The notes: generated by a model from the letters alone, not told the origin. Positions 7,911 to 16,321 are shown, counted from the stretch's first letter. The stretch is 40,570 bases of DNA from Caldilineaceae bacterium (GCA_019637695.1 JAHBVG010000061.1:1-40570), one strand, 5' to 3'. Numbers and translations are program-made.

Positions 7911-7986
7911 GGCGCATTCGTCTAGAGGCCTAGGACACGGCCCTCTCAAGGCCGAGACACGGGTTCGAATCCCGTATGCGCTACCA
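7911..7986 (+). tRNA. tRNA-Glu (anticodon CUC), CCA encoded
   Basis: The sequence folds as a complete cloverleaf. The acceptor stem is GGCGCAT with ATGCGCT (one G-U closing pair). The D-arm has TCGTCTAGAGGCCTAGGAC, typical of tRNA-Glu. The anticodon loop is CTCTCAA with CTC at positions 34-36, flanked by GGCC/GGCC. The T-arm is ACGGG-TTCGAAT-CCCGT. The discriminator A is at 7983 and CCA at 7984-7986 is genomically encoded. It reads GAG codons. Confidence 0.95.
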
Positions 7987-7992
7987 CACAGA

Positions 7993-8025
7993 CCCCGTCA
8001 CTAGTCAGTGGCGGGGTTTTGTTTT
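7993..8025 (+). terminator. Intrinsic terminator after tRNA-Glu
   Basis: A 10-bp stem, CCCCGTCACT with AGTGGCGGGG (one G-U), loop AGTC, followed by TTTTGTTTT. It ends the tRNA transcript just before the ribosome binding site (GGAGG, 8026-8030) of the permease gene, so some read-through into that gene is possible. Confidence 0.9.
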
Positions 8026-8037
8026 GGAGGGTCTTAG

Positions 8038-9261
8038 ATGCCACCGGTAACTATTGCCGCGCTGATTGTGGTTGGGGTGACGATTGTTGGGGTGGCGATA
8101 GGACGCTATCCCTTTTTGCGTATGAACCGGGCGACGATTGCGCTGGCCGGGGCGACGCTGTTGATGGCGATGGGCGCAATCTCGCTGGATGAAGCCTACG
8201 CCGCGCTCGACCTCAACACGCTGACCCTCCTCTTCGCTATGATGATCCTCAACGTCAATTTGCGCATTGCCGGCTTCTTCCAATGGGTGGGGAGCCGGGT
8301 GGTGCGGCTGGCGCGCACACCCTATCAACTCCTGGCCTGGATCGTGCTGGCGTCAGGCGTACTCTCGGCCATCTTCCTCAACGATACAATTGTACTCATT
8401 TTCACACCGCTAACGCTGGAGATCTGTCGCACGCTGCGCCAACCGCCCATTCCCTATTTGATCGCGCTGGTGACGGCGGCCAACATTGGCTCCACAGCGA
8501 CGATCACCGGCAACCCGCAGAACATGATCATCGGCATCGCCTCGGGCATTCCTTTTGTCGAATTCACGGCGGCGCTCGCCCCGATCGCCCTGCTGGGGAT
8601 GATCATCGCCTGGGCGGTGGTGGCGCTGGTCTATCGGCGCGAGTTGTCGGCAGCCCGCTTCAGCGCGCCGCCGTCGTTGACCATCACCGTCCACGAATCG
8701 CTGCTGCGCAAGTGCGCGCTGGCGACGCTCTTGATGTTGATCGCCTTTGTGGCGGGCGTCTCCATCCCCCTGGCCGCGTTGAGCGCGGCCGCGCTGCTGC
8801 TCATCACCCGCCGCTGGGAGCCAGAGCGGATCTTCGCCGAGATCGACTGGTCCTTGCTTGTCTTCTTTGCCGGGCTCTTCATTGTCACCGGCTCGCTGGA
8901 GATCATGGGGACGAGCGAGCAGTTGTTCGGTCTACTGCAACCGCTGGCCGAAGAGGGGATCGTGGCGCTGACGCTCATCTCGGTGCTGCTGAGCAATTTG
9001 ATCTCTAACGTCCCTGCGGTGCTGCTCTTCCGTCCCTTCGTCCCTGATTTCCCAGATCCGCGCCAGACGTGGCTCACCCTGGCGATGGCGACGACCCTGG
9101 CCGGCAACCTTACCCTGCTCGGCTCGGTCGCCAATCTCATCGTCGCCGAGATCGCCCGCCGTTCCGGTGTGGAACTCACCTTCGGCGACTATCTGAAATG
9201 TGGCGTGGTGATCACGATCCTGAGTCTAGCGGTGGGGGTGGCGCTAATGCGTAGTGCGTGA
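8038..9261 (+). CDS. ArsB/NhaD/SLC13-type anion or ion permease
   Basis: A 407-residue polytopic membrane protein with about ten or eleven hydrophobic segments and few charged stretches. Two half-repeats contain the superfamily's hairpin motifs: 'TITGNPQNMIIGIASGIPF' near residue 155-175, and 'LLSNLISNVPAVLLF' followed by 'LLGSVANLIVAE' towards the C-terminus. These Asn/Pro/Gly hairpins form the binding site in the ion-transporter superfamily that includes ArsB, NhaD and SLC13/DASS carriers. The substrate (arsenite, dicarboxylate, citrate, sulfate or sodium/proton) cannot be read from the sequence, and no ars genes are nearby. ATG 8038 follows GGAGG with 7-nt spacing. It is probably a single-gene unit: terminator before it and a hairpin after it (9326-9357). 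Confidence 0.85.
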   Translation: MPPVTIAALIVVGVTIVGVAIGRYPFLRMNRATIALAGATLLMAMGAISLDEAYAALDLNTLTLLFAMMILNVNLRIAGFFQWVGSRVVRLARTPYQLLAWIVLASGVLSAIFLNDTIVLIFTPLTLEICRTLRQPPIPYLIALVTAANIGSTATITGNPQNMIIGIASGIPFVEFTAALAPIALLGMIIAWAVVALVYRRELSAARFSAPPSLTITVHESLLRKCALATLLMLIAFVAGVSIPLAALSAAALLLITRRWEPERIFAEIDWSLLVFFAGLFIVTGSLEIMGTSEQLFGLLQPLAEEGIVALTLISVLLSNLISNVPAVLLFRPFVPDFPDPRQTWLTLAMATTLAGNLTLLGSVANLIVAEIARRSGVELTFGDYLKCGVVITILSLAVGVALMRSA

Positions 9262-9430
9262 AACGTGTTGCGTGTTGCATGTCCAGAATTGCGAATTGCG
9301 AGGGGCGAATTGCGTATTCTCTGGGGACCTGCCAGGTTTTCTGCAACCTGGCGGGTCTCTTATTGCCGATAATGTATATTGTGGCCTGCAACCTGCAACT
9401 TGCAACCTGCAACTTGCTCCACGTTTATCC
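9262..9430. repeat. Intergenic word-repeat patch
   Basis: A non-coding patch between permease and dipeptidase built of near-repeated short words: TTGCGAATTGCG-like, then CCTGCAACCTGCAACTTGCAAC reiterated at about 9386-9417 (shown here in part), ending near GGTCCGCGGTCCGCCGTC (9432-9449). The last word recurs near 12722. Confidence 0.6.
9326..9357. terminator. Hairpin after the permease gene, possible terminator
   Basis: GACCTGCCAGGTT (9326-9338), loop TTCTGC, AACCTGGCGGGTC (9345-9357). The stem has 13 bp with one wobble, followed by the modestly T-rich TCTTATT. It could end the permease transcript or be one of the dispersed hairpin repeats. Confidence 0.5.
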
Positions 9431-9522
9431 ACGGTCCGCGGTCCGCCGTCATCTTCCCTTTTTGCGTTATTTTGGCTAAGATACCCCCATCACCTTCCAC
9501 CCTCACACCGCAAGGAGTCGCC

Positions 9523-10605
9523 ATGCTCATTATCGACGCCCATCTCGATCTCTCGATGAACGCGCTGCAATGGAATCGGGATCTGATCGCTTCGGTCTAT
9601 ACCATCCGCACACGCGAGCAGCGCATGTCGGGCAAGGGCCGCGCCGGGGGGACGGTCGCCTTCCCCGAAATGCGCCAGGGACGCATCGCCCTCAGCTTTG
9701 CCACGGTGCTTTCCCGATCCACGGGCACGACCGTCCCGTACTACGATTTTGATTCGCCCACCCAGGCCCACGGCATGGCGCGGGGGCAGTTGGCCTATTA
9801 CCACGCCTTGCAGCGGATGGGGTTGATCCGCATGATCGAAGACGCCACCGGGCTGGACGATCTGTGGGGCGATTGGGAACGCTGGGAAGCGAGCGGGGCC
9901 GCACCAGGCCAGGAGCCGCCGCTGGGCTTTGTCCTCAGCATGGAAGGTGCTGACCCTATCCTCGACCCGGCGCAGTTGGAGGAATGGACCGATCTGGGGC
10001 TGCGAGCCTTGGGGCTGACCCACTATGGGCCAGGACGCTACGCTGGCGGCACCGGCACAGAGAAGGGATTGACCGATCTGGGTCGCGCCATCCTGCCGGA
10101 AATGGAGCGGCTGGGCGTCCTCTGCGACTTGACCCACATGTCGGATCAGGCCTTTTGGCAAGCGCTGGAGATCTACAATGGTCCTGTATTGGCGAGCCAC
10201 AACAACTGCCGCGCCCTCGTCCCCCACCAACGCCAATTCAGCGACGACCAGATCCGCGCCATCGCCGAACGGGACGGCGTCATCGGCGCGGCCATGGACA
10301 TCTGGATGGTCGTCCCTGGCTGGACCTTTGCGGACGCGGGCAAGCGCAACGTCTTCCTCTCGCAGGTGATCGATCACATCGATCACGTCTGCAAGATCAC
10401 CGGTTCGACCCGCCACATCGCCATCGGCACCGATCTCGACGGCGGCTTCGGCCTGGAGCAATCCCCGGCTGATCTCGACACCATCGCCGATCTGCAAAAG
10501 ATCCCCGATCTGCTGCGTCAACGCGGCTACGGCGAGGAGGATATCGCCGCGATCTGCCACGGCAACTGGCTGCGGCTGTTGCGGGAGACGTGGGCGGGAC
10601 GATGA
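9523..10605 (+). CDS. Membrane dipeptidase-like metallohydrolase (peptidase family M19)
   Basis: A 360-residue protein of the M19/renal dipeptidase family, zinc TIM-barrel hydrolases of the amidohydrolase superfamily that cleave dipeptides, including D-amino-acid-containing ones. The metal-site motifs are all present in order: IDAHLDL (HxD), LSMEGAD (bridging Glu), DLTHMSD, LASHNN and IGTDLDGGFG. There is no signal peptide, so it is probably cytoplasmic. ATG 9523 is chosen because AAGGAG lies 6-7 nt before it and the family motif begins at residue 2; the frame is open 48 codons upstream only through repeat sequence. It heads a plus-strand series with RidA and a flavin hydroxylase, which suggests breakdown of a peptide- or amide-containing substrate imported by the neighbouring liv-type transporter (inference). 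Confidence 0.9.
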   Translation: MLIIDAHLDLSMNALQWNRDLIASVYTIRTREQRMSGKGRAGGTVAFPEMRQGRIALSFATVLSRSTGTTVPYYDFDSPTQAHGMARGQLAYYHALQRMGLIRMIEDATGLDDLWGDWERWEASGAAPGQEPPLGFVLSMEGADPILDPAQLEEWTDLGLRALGLTHYGPGRYAGGTGTEKGLTDLGRAILPEMERLGVLCDLTHMSDQAFWQALEIYNGPVLASHNNCRALVPHQRQFSDDQIRAIAERDGVIGAAMDIWMVVPGWTFADAGKRNVFLSQVIDHIDHVCKITGSTRHIAIGTDLDGGFGLEQSPADLDTIADLQKIPDLLRQRGYGEEDIAAICHGNWLRLLRETWAGR

Positions 10606-10628
10606 TGCGTAATGCGTAATCCGTAAAA
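10604..10628 (+). repeat. Word repeat TGATGCGTAATGCGTAATCC
   Basis: Copies of the word GATGCGTAATGCGTAAT begin on the stop codon of the dipeptidase gene. The same word family recurs near 20067, 20142, 21515, 23968 and 24048. Confidence 0.6.
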
Positions 10629-10674
10629 GTTGATATCTCCAACTCGCAACCTCAGCATACAAAGGAGAACCACC

Positions 10675-11064
10675 ATGCGCAAGGAAGTTTTCACCGAGAA
10701 GGGAGCCAAGCCCGTCGGCATCTACTCGCAGGGGATCATCGCCAGCGGGCCGACGGTCTATATTTCGGGGCAAGGGCCGATTGACCCGGCGACCGGACAG
10801 TTGGTCAAAGGAAGTTTCCGCGAGGAAGCCGAACGGGTCTTTCAAAATCTGACAATTCTGTTGGAGGCCGCGGGGACCTCATGGGCGAACGTGACCAAAG
10901 TCGGCGTCTTCCTCGCCGATCTGAGCAACTTCGCCGAGATGAATCAGGTCTACCAGCAGTTTGTGACAAAGCCCTACCCGGCGCGCACCACTGTGGGCGC
11001 GCAACTCCCCGGCATCGCCATCGAAGTCGACGTGATCGCCGTGATTCCCCAGGAGAACGCGTAG
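10675..11064 (+). CDS. RidA-family imine/enamine deaminase (canonical Arg present)
   Basis: A 129-residue protein covering the whole YjgF/YER057c/UK114 fold. RidA proteins form trimers that hydrolyse reactive 2-aminoacrylate and related imines to 2-keto acids and ammonia. Visible marks: the N-terminal 'GIYSQGIIASGPTVYISGQGP' region (partly quoted), and PARTTVGAQLPG with the catalytic-type Arg; the usual 'EIDxIA' tail appears as EVDVIAV. ATG 10675 has AAAGGAG at 10661-10667. The open extension upstream is repeat-derived and is not used. Lying between an M19 dipeptidase and a flavin hydroxylase, it may clear enamine products of their pathway. A second RidA at 20142 lacks the Arg. Confidence 0.9.
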   Translation: MRKEVFTEKGAKPVGIYSQGIIASGPTVYISGQGPIDPATGQLVKGSFREEAERVFQNLTILLEAAGTSWANVTKVGVFLADLSNFAEMNQVYQQFVTKPYPARTTVGAQLPGIAIEVDVIAVIPQENA

Positions 11065-11076
11065 ATGAGCGCCGAT

Positions 11077-11158
11077 TTAACGCAAAGATGCAAAGGAGCA
11101 AAGATGCAAAGCAAATCTCTCTCTGCGCCTCTGCACCTCCGCGCCTCTGCGTTGAACT
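11077..11158. repeat. Self-complementary word repeat (TTAACGCAAAGATGCAAAG / CTCTGCGCCTCTGC)
   Basis: Left half TTAACGCAAAGATGC with reiterated AAGATGCAAAG words; right half a pyrimidine-rich strand ending CTCTGCGTTGAA. The outer ends are inverted (TTAACGCA versus TGCGTTGAA). Purine words on one side and pyrimidine words on the other could form an imperfect hairpin. A longer relative lies at 18838-19068. Confidence 0.55.
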
Positions 11159-11170
11159 GGTTCCACTGAC

Positions 11171-12685
11171 TTGGTGACGCCGTTGTACGACGTGATCCTC
11201 GTCGGCTGTGGACCGGTGGGGGCGACGGTCGCCAATCTGCTGGGCGGTTATGGCCGATCCACGCTGGTGGTGGAAAAGGAGATCGCCATCCACCCCCAGC
11301 CGCGGGCGATCCACTTTGACGATGAGACCATGCGCATCTTTCAGGCCATCGGGTTGCAGCGCGAGATCGCCGCTGCAACCCGCCCTATCCTCGGTATGCA
11401 CTTTGTGGATCGCCAAGGGCGTTTGCTTTTGGAGGTGCGCAAAAACGCCGGGGACCATCCTCTCTACGGCTTTCCCCCGGCCAATGTCTTTTATCAACCA
11501 GAGCTAGAAACGATCCTGCACAGTGGATTAGCGCGCTATCCCCATGTAGACCTGCGGCTGGGCTTGGCGGCAGAGTCCTTCGCCCAAGACGAGGGGGGCG
11601 TCGTCGTCACCTTACGCGGTGAGAATGGGAAATCCTCAACCGTGCGCGGGCGCTACCTCCTGGGCTGCGACGGAGCCAGCAGCCTTATCCGCCGCCAGAT
11701 GGGGATTGGGTTGACTGATCTTGGCCTGCATCAACCCTGGCTGGTGATCGATGTGCGCCAACCTTCCTCGACCGACGATCTCTACTTTGTGCGGCAGATC
11801 TGCGACCCTGCGCGGCCAGCGACCTTTGTCCCATCGGTCGGGGATCGCCGCCGTTGGGAGTTCATGCTGCTGCCCGGCGAATCGCCCACAGAGATGGTGC
11901 GGCCCGAACGGGTACGGGCGCTGCTCGCCGCCCATGTCGCCGATGCTGTGGAGATCGAGCGGGCTGCGGTCTACACCTTCCACGCCCTGCTGGCGGATCG
12001 CTGGCGGGATAATCGCGTTTTTCTGCTCGGCGACGCCGCCCACCAGATGCCGCCCTTCCTCGGCCAGGGAATGTGCGCGGGCATCCGCGACGCCCATAAC
12101 CTGGCGTGGAAATTGGATCGCGTCCTGCGTGGGATCGCCCCGACCGCCTTGCTCGATACATACCAGAGCGAGCGGCGTCCGCATGTGGCGCAGATCATCC
12201 ACATGGCGCGCCTGGCCGGGGGGATCATCCAGACGCGGCGGCGCGGGTCGGCCATCCTGCGCGATGGGTTGCTGCGCGCGGCGATGGCGATCCCACCGGT
12301 GCGGCGCTGGCTGCGTCAGTTGGAGACAGCGGTGCCAGGGTTGCAGAGCGGCTATTTTGCCCCACGCAACAAGGCCGCAGGGAAACTGCTTCCCCAGCCA
12401 ACCGTCGAAAGCGCGGATGGGCGGATCGATCTTCTCGATACTTTTTTAGGCGACGACTTCGCGCTGATCCACATTGGGGGCGCGCCGCAGAGCGACCTGG
12501 GGATGCCAATGCTCCGTCTGATCGGTCCGCGCGATCCCTGGCCGGACGCGCCCAACGCCATCCGAGATCACAACGGTCAACTCAGCGCGTGGATGGCTGC
12601 GCACCGCGCTGAGATCCTCATCATCCGACCTGATCGCTATGTTTTCGGTGGTTTTGGGGATTGGGGACTGGTGACTGGGGATTAG
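11171..12685 (+). CDS. FAD-dependent aromatic hydroxylase, MhpA/PheA-like
   Basis: A 504-residue group A flavoprotein monooxygenase. The N-terminal FAD dinucleotide fold is VILVGCGPVGATVANLLG (GxGxxG) followed by VVEKE; LLGCDGASSLIRR is the 'DG' motif; FLLGDAAHQMPPFLGQGMC is the GD motif binding the ribityl chain. Such enzymes hydroxylate phenolic rings with NAD(P)H and O2. Order and length best fit MhpA-like 3-(3-hydroxyphenyl)propionate hydroxylases, but no ring-cleavage genes are adjacent, so the substrate is open. The start is uncertain: TTG 11171 or GTG 11174, neither with a good SD. The last residues (GDWGLVTGD) are read from the beginning of a GGGATTGGGGACTGG-type repeat, suggesting that repeat growth moved the original stop. 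Confidence 0.85.
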   Translation: MVTPLYDVILVGCGPVGATVANLLGGYGRSTLVVEKEIAIHPQPRAIHFDDETMRIFQAIGLQREIAAATRPILGMHFVDRQGRLLLEVRKNAGDHPLYGFPPANVFYQPELETILHSGLARYPHVDLRLGLAAESFAQDEGGVVVTLRGENGKSSTVRGRYLLGCDGASSLIRRQMGIGLTDLGLHQPWLVIDVRQPSSTDDLYFVRQICDPARPATFVPSVGDRRRWEFMLLPGESPTEMVRPERVRALLAAHVADAVEIERAAVYTFHALLADRWRDNRVFLLGDAAHQMPPFLGQGMCAGIRDAHNLAWKLDRVLRGIAPTALLDTYQSERRPHVAQIIHMARLAGGIIQTRRRGSAILRDGLLRAAMAIPPVRRWLRQLETAVPGLQSGYFAPRNKAAGKLLPQPTVESADGRIDLLDTFLGDDFALIHIGGAPQSDLGMPMLRLIGPRDPWPDAPNAIRDHNGQLSAWMAAHRAEILIIRPDRYVFGGFGDWGLVTGD

Positions 12686-12745
12686 GGATTAGGGATTGGG
12701 GATTGGGTCTACGTTCGTCTGCGGTCCGCGGTCCGCCGTCTGCCT
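12652..12745. repeat. GGGGATTAGGGATT-type tandem words plus GGTCCGCGGTCCGCCGTC
   Basis: Heptamer-like words (GGGATTA, GGGGATT, GGGGACT) run from within the 3' end of the hydroxylase gene to about 12707. A word shared with 9432-9449 (GCGGTCCGCGGTCCGCCGTC) follows at 12720-12740. It fills the gap between the convergent hydroxylase and livF genes. Confidence 0.6.
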
Positions 12746-12746
12746 T

Positions 12747-13457
12747 CTACCGCACCGTCACACCGAGATAGTTCTTGATCGTCTCCTCATCGTTGAGGAT
12801 TGCGTCGCTGCTGCCCTGGAAAACAACCTGCCCTTCGCGCAGCACAAAGGCATAATCGCACCAGCGCAACACACTGCGCGCGTTCTGTTCTACGACGACA
12901 AGGGTAATGCCGCTGCGGCTGAGGGTTTGCAGCGTGCGGAAGACATCGCTGACAAAGAGAGGGGAGAGACCAGCGCTGGGTTCGTCCAGCAGCATCAGCT
13001 TGGGCTGAGCCAGCCAGCCGATGGCGATGGCGAGCATCTGCCGTTCGCCGCCGCTGAGTTGGCCGGCGCGTTGTCCCTGTCGGTCGGCGAGGATGGGGAA
13101 GAGATCACGGGCCGCCGCCAGGGCGCTCTCCGCCGCGGCCCTGGGTTGATTGCGCAAGGCCAGCAGCAGGTTCTCGCGCACGGTCATCGAGGCAAAGATA
13201 TTTTGGCGCTGCGGCACATACGCGATCCCCTGTTTACTAATGGTCTCAGTGGCTTTGCCGATCAGCGATTGCCCCCGAAATCGAATATCGCCGCCGAAAT
13301 AGTCCGTCAACCCGAAGATGGACTTGAGCAAGGTCGATTTTCCGCTGCCGTTCGGCCCTAAAATGGCGACAAATCGCTCTGGCTCCACCGTCATCGAAAT
13401 CTCGTGGAGGATCTGTAGTTTTCCATAGCCAGCAGTGAGTTGGTTGACAGCGAGCAT
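12747..13457 (-). CDS. livF: Branched-chain amino acid-type ABC transporter ATPase (LivF)
   Basis: A 236-residue ABC ATPase of the LivF subgroup. Walker A GPNGSGKST, Q-loop VPQRQNIFASM, signature LSGGERQML, Walker B LMLLDEPSAGLSP and switch His are followed by a short LivF-type tail. It energises import by the LivHM permease together with LivG. ATG 13457 is preceded by GGAGAATGATC and starts 3 bp after the livG stop, so the two are translated together. It is the last gene of a minus-strand operon livH-livM-livG-livF; the binding protein gene lies on the opposite strand at 17595. Confidence 0.92.
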   Translation of the reverse strand: MLAVNQLTAGYGKLQILHEISMTVEPERFVAILGPNGSGKSTLLKSIFGLTDYFGGDIRFRGQSLIGKATETISKQGIAYVPQRQNIFASMTVRENLLLALRNQPRAAAESALAAARDLFPILADRQGQRAGQLSGGERQMLAIAIGWLAQPKLMLLDEPSAGLSPLFVSDVFRTLQTLSRSGITLVVVEQNARSVLRWCDYAFVLREGQVVFQGSSDAILNDEETIKNYLGVTVR

Positions 13458-13460
13458 GGA

Positions 13461-14210
13461 TCATTCTCCAAAATAGATCTCGCGCACATGTGCATCCGCC
13501 GCGATCTCTGCGGGCGTGCCCTGGGCCACGACTTGGCCCATGTGCATCACATAGAGATGATCGACGAAATCGAAGAGGATCTCCAGGCGATGCTCGACGA
13601 TGAGAAAGGTGAGGCCGTGGGTGCGGCGCAGATCGGCGATCTGCTCGAAGATCGAATAGGCCAGATTGGGCGCAACGCCCGCCGTCGGCTCATCCAAGAG
13701 CATCAACTTGGGCTCGCCAATGAGGCTGCGCCCCAGTTCCAACAACTTCATCTGCCCACCGGACAGATCGGAGGCGCGGGCATCGTAGAGACGGCGCAGC
13801 AGCAGCCGATCTAGAATTCCCCCGGCGGTTTGGGCCAGGGAACGCTCCTCCCCCTGCCAGAGCCGATGGAAAGGGGCCAGCCGCGCCCGTTCCCCGCGCT
13901 GCGACTTGGCCGGGATCAGCGTATTGTCCAATACTGTCATGCGCTGGAAGAGCGTCGGATCCTGGTACGAGCGGGCAATGCCGGCGCGGAAGACGGCGTC
14001 GGCGCTGGCGCGCGTCAGATCTTGCTCCTCAAAGTGGATGGTTCCACCGTTGACGGGCAGCGTTCCCGCGATGAGGTTGAGCAACGTCGATTTCCCGCTG
14101 CCGTTAGGGCCGATCAGGCCGATGATCTGTCCACGCGGGATGGTCAACGAAACGCAGTTGACAGCGCACAAATTGCCGAAAAATTTAGAAACACTGTTGA
14201 GATGCAGCAT
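13461..14210 (-). CDS. livG: Branched-chain amino acid-type ABC transporter ATPase (LivG)
   Basis: A 249-residue ABC ATPase. Walker A GPNGSGKSTLL, Q-loop region RSYQDPTLFQRMTVLDN, signature LSGGQMKLLE, Walker B LMLLDEPTAGVAP and a LivG-type C-terminus (YVMHMGQVVAQGTPAEI). The aromatic-rich Q-loop follows the LivG rather than the LivF pattern. ATG 14210 is chosen: GAAGGT lies 7-10 nt upstream and the family motif (LHLNSVSKFFG) begins there. The open frame reaches 14318 only through a self-complementary repeat (14236-14316) that separates livM from livG. Confidence 0.9.
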   Translation of the reverse strand: MLHLNSVSKFFGNLCAVNCVSLTIPRGQIIGLIGPNGSGKSTLLNLIAGTLPVNGGTIHFEEQDLTRASADAVFRAGIARSYQDPTLFQRMTVLDNTLIPAKSQRGERARLAPFHRLWQGEERSLAQTAGGILDRLLLRRLYDARASDLSGGQMKLLELGRSLIGEPKLMLLDEPTAGVAPNLAYSIFEQIADLRRTHGLTFLIVEHRLEILFDFVDHLYVMHMGQVVAQGTPAEIAADAHVREIYFGE

Positions 14211-14235
14211 CAGTACCTTCGTTATCAAAAATATC

Positions 14236-14316
14236 GATCCACGAAGCCACACAAAGGGACACGAAGAAAAGAGCTTTTTCTCTGCCTTCGTGTTGCTTCG
14301 TGTGCCTTCGTGGATC
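14236..14316. repeat. Inverted repeat of CACGAAG words between livM and livG
   Basis: GATCCACGAAG (14236-14246) is perfectly inverted at 14306-14316 (CTTCGTGGATC). Inside, the words ACACGAAG and CTTCGTGT repeat on opposite sides. The element lies within the liv operon and could fold into a long hairpin in the mRNA, possibly tuning expression of livG and livF. Confidence 0.7.
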
Positions 14317-14328
14317 AACTCTGCTGGC

Positions 14329-15387
14329 TCATGATTCCGCCAGTAGGGCGTGGGCCTGGGTGGTGTGCGCCGGTTCGGGCAGCAATCCTTGCGGTCGGTA
14401 GCGCAACATCACCAGCAAGATCACGCCGAAGAGGATAAAACGCACGTAGTTGAACTCAAATGGCGATCCCATCATATTCAATTGGATGGCGGTAATGGCC
14501 GTCAGCCGGTTGAGGATGGTGACGATCAGCGCGCCCAGAAGCACGCCCCGGTTGTTGCCCACGCCGCCCAACACCACCATCACCCAGACGTCCAACGTCA
14601 AAGCAACCATAAAATCATTGGTGTTGACAAAGCCAATATTTACGGCAAAGAGGACGCCGGCCAGCGCCGCGATCCCCGAACCGATGAACATGGTCGCAGC
14701 GCGGATGCGCGGCACATTCTTGCCCAGACCGGCGGCGGCAGCATCGTTCTCGCGCACGGCTTTGAGCAGACGTCCGTAAGGAGAGCGCACCAATCGTTCA
14801 CAATACCAATAGACCAACGCCAACAGCAGCAGCACCAGCGCCAAAAAGAGGAGCGACGCGCTGCGCGGGTCGCCGGTCATCGTACTCACCCAAGCGAAGG
14901 GCTGGGCGATGCCCGAAAGCCCGTTGTGGGCGCAAATCAGCGGCGGATAGCCGCGCACGATGATACGCACGATCTCGCTGCCCACCAGCAAGACCAACGC
15001 CAGATACCATTCTTCCTTGAGGCGTAGGGCCGGGTACGAAGCCAGCCAGCCCACGATCCCACCGACGAGGAGGGCGATGAGCAGGGTCAACGCAAAGTTG
15101 CCCAGCGCCACCAGGGGCATGGTGCGCATGATCTCAGAGCGGATCTGCAATGCCTGCCCCAACGTGACTGCGCTGCATGGATCGATCACCGTAGCGCCGC
15201 CAAAGAGGGGCAGCAGCCGTGTGTAGGTCCACCCGGCGGTGTACGCGCCCACCGAGACGAAGAGCGCCTTGCCAAAGTTGGGAATGCCGGCGACGCCGTA
15301 TTCCAGGTTGAGGCTGAGGGCCATCAGCCCCGAAATGCCGAAAAAGGTAAGCAGTGCGATGATCGTTGCGATCAGGTCAATCTGCAT
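14329..15387 (-). CDS. livM: Branched-chain amino acid-type ABC transporter permease (LivM)
   Basis: A 352-residue membrane protein with about nine or ten hydrophobic segments. The LivM hallmarks are 'GYVGIPNFG'-like (EYGVAGIPNFGKALFVSVGAY) near the N-terminus, the EAA-like loop KAVRENDAAAAGLGKNV and a C-terminal 'LFGVILLVMLRYRPQGLL'. It forms the channel with LivH. ATG 15387 follows GGAGAG with 6-nt spacing; an in-frame TTG at 15393 is less likely. The start overlaps the livH stop by 11 bp. A long periplasmic-side insertion (TYTRLLPLFGGATVIDPCSAV) follows the second segment. Confidence 0.9.
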   Translation of the reverse strand: MQIDLIATIIALLTFFGISGLMALSLNLEYGVAGIPNFGKALFVSVGAYTAGWTYTRLLPLFGGATVIDPCSAVTLGQALQIRSEIMRTMPLVALGNFALTLLIALLVGGIVGWLASYPALRLKEEWYLALVLLVGSEIVRIIVRGYPPLICAHNGLSGIAQPFAWVSTMTGDPRSASLLFLALVLLLLALVYWYCERLVRSPYGRLLKAVRENDAAAAGLGKNVPRIRAATMFIGSGIAALAGVLFAVNIGFVNTNDFMVALTLDVWVMVVLGGVGNNRGVLLGALIVTILNRLTAITAIQLNMMGSPFEFNYVRFILFGVILLVMLRYRPQGLLPEPAHTTQAHALLAES

Positions 15388-16321
15388 GGACAACTCTCCG
15401 CCGCGGGTAGAGGCGGCGCAGGTCGGCGCTGAACTCGGTCAATCCCTGCGGGCGGAAGAGCAGCACGAGAATGATGATCAAAAAGGGGATGGCGGGCTTA
15501 AAGCTGAAATCCAATCCGATCCAGGCGTTGAGAAACTGCATGATGGTGTTTTCGGAGAAGGCAACTATGTACGCGCCGAGAATCGTCCCCGAAAAGCTGG
15601 TCATGCCGCCTAAGACCATGGCCGCGAAGACTGAGAGGATCGCCAGCCAGCCCACCAATGGGTTGACCCAGGTGTAGATCCCCCAAAGCGCGCCGGCCAC
15701 ACCGGCCATCCCCCCCACCAGCAGCCACGTCAGATCGTGGACGCGATCCACGGGGACGCCGATCACTTTGGCGAGGGTGAAGTTATCGGCCAGAGCGCGC
15801 ATTTCCCGGCCCAGCGGGGTGTAGTTGAGCAGCATGCTCAGGCTGATCACCAGCCCGATGCTGACCGGCACCACCCAAAAGAAGACGTTGGTTAGGGTGA
15901 TGAGATCATCGCGATACCAGATCTCCAACGGCACGCGGATACGTCGATCAAAGAGTTCATAGCGATCTGCCAGCAGAAAGAGGATGTAACGCAGGATCAG
16001 CCCGACGGCAAACGAGGAAAGGATCAGCGTGTAGATCGACGATCTCTGCCGGGACAAGGGTTTGTAGACGATGCGGTTGGCGAGGACGGCGATCAGCGCG
16101 GAGACGAGAAAGGCCGCTGTCAAAACCAGAAGCGGGTTCCCCGTCCACAATATCGAAACGACCAGAGCCACATACGCGCCGACGGTGATCAACTCCGCAT
16201 GGGCGAAATTGGGCAGTCGCACCACGGCAAAGGTGAGCGTCAGGCCAATCGCCATCAACGCGTAGAGGCTGCCAACCTGGGCTGTCCGCAACAGGGAATC
16301 AATCAGCGTGGCCGTTGTCAA
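15377..16321 (-). CDS. livH: Branched-chain amino acid-type ABC transporter permease (LivH)
   Basis: A 314-residue polytopic permease of the LivH family: 'YALMAIGLTLTFAVVRLPNFAHAELITVGAY' region at residues 20-50, and the EAA-like loop 'REMRALADNFTLAKVIGVPVDRV' (each quoted only as recognised blocks), with a C-terminal LLFRPQGL. The start is TTG at 16321, with AGGAA about 10 nt upstream; no ATG is available before the first membrane segment. The first codons overlap the 3' end of the Rpn-family gene by 23 bp on the same strand, so livH may be translationally coupled to that gene. Confidence 0.88.
   Translation of the reverse strand: MTTATLIDSLLRTAQVGSLYALMAIGLTLTFAVVRLPNFAHAELITVGAYVALVVSILWTGNPLLVLTAAFLVSALIAVLANRIVYKPLSRQRSSIYTLILSSFAVGLILRYILFLLADRYELFDRRIRVPLEIWYRDDLITLTNVFFWVVPVSIGLVISLSMLLNYTPLGREMRALADNFTLAKVIGVPVDRVHDLTWLLVGGMAGVAGALWGIYTWVNPLVGWLAILSVFAAMVLGGMTSFSGTILGAYIVAFSENTIMQFLNAWIGLDFSFKPAIPFLIIILVLLFRPQGLTEFSADLRRLYPRRRVVHAD

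Noticed and set aside
190..7990. Integrated genetic island using tRNA-Glu as attachment site
   Set aside because: No integrase is present, no duplicated tRNA 3' end was noticed, and the operon lies on the 5' side of the tRNA.
9490..10845. Long antisense frame of about 450 codons
   Set aside because: It mirrors the M19 dipeptidase and RidA genes, which have clear motifs and ribosome binding sites; such frames are common opposite G+C-rich genes.
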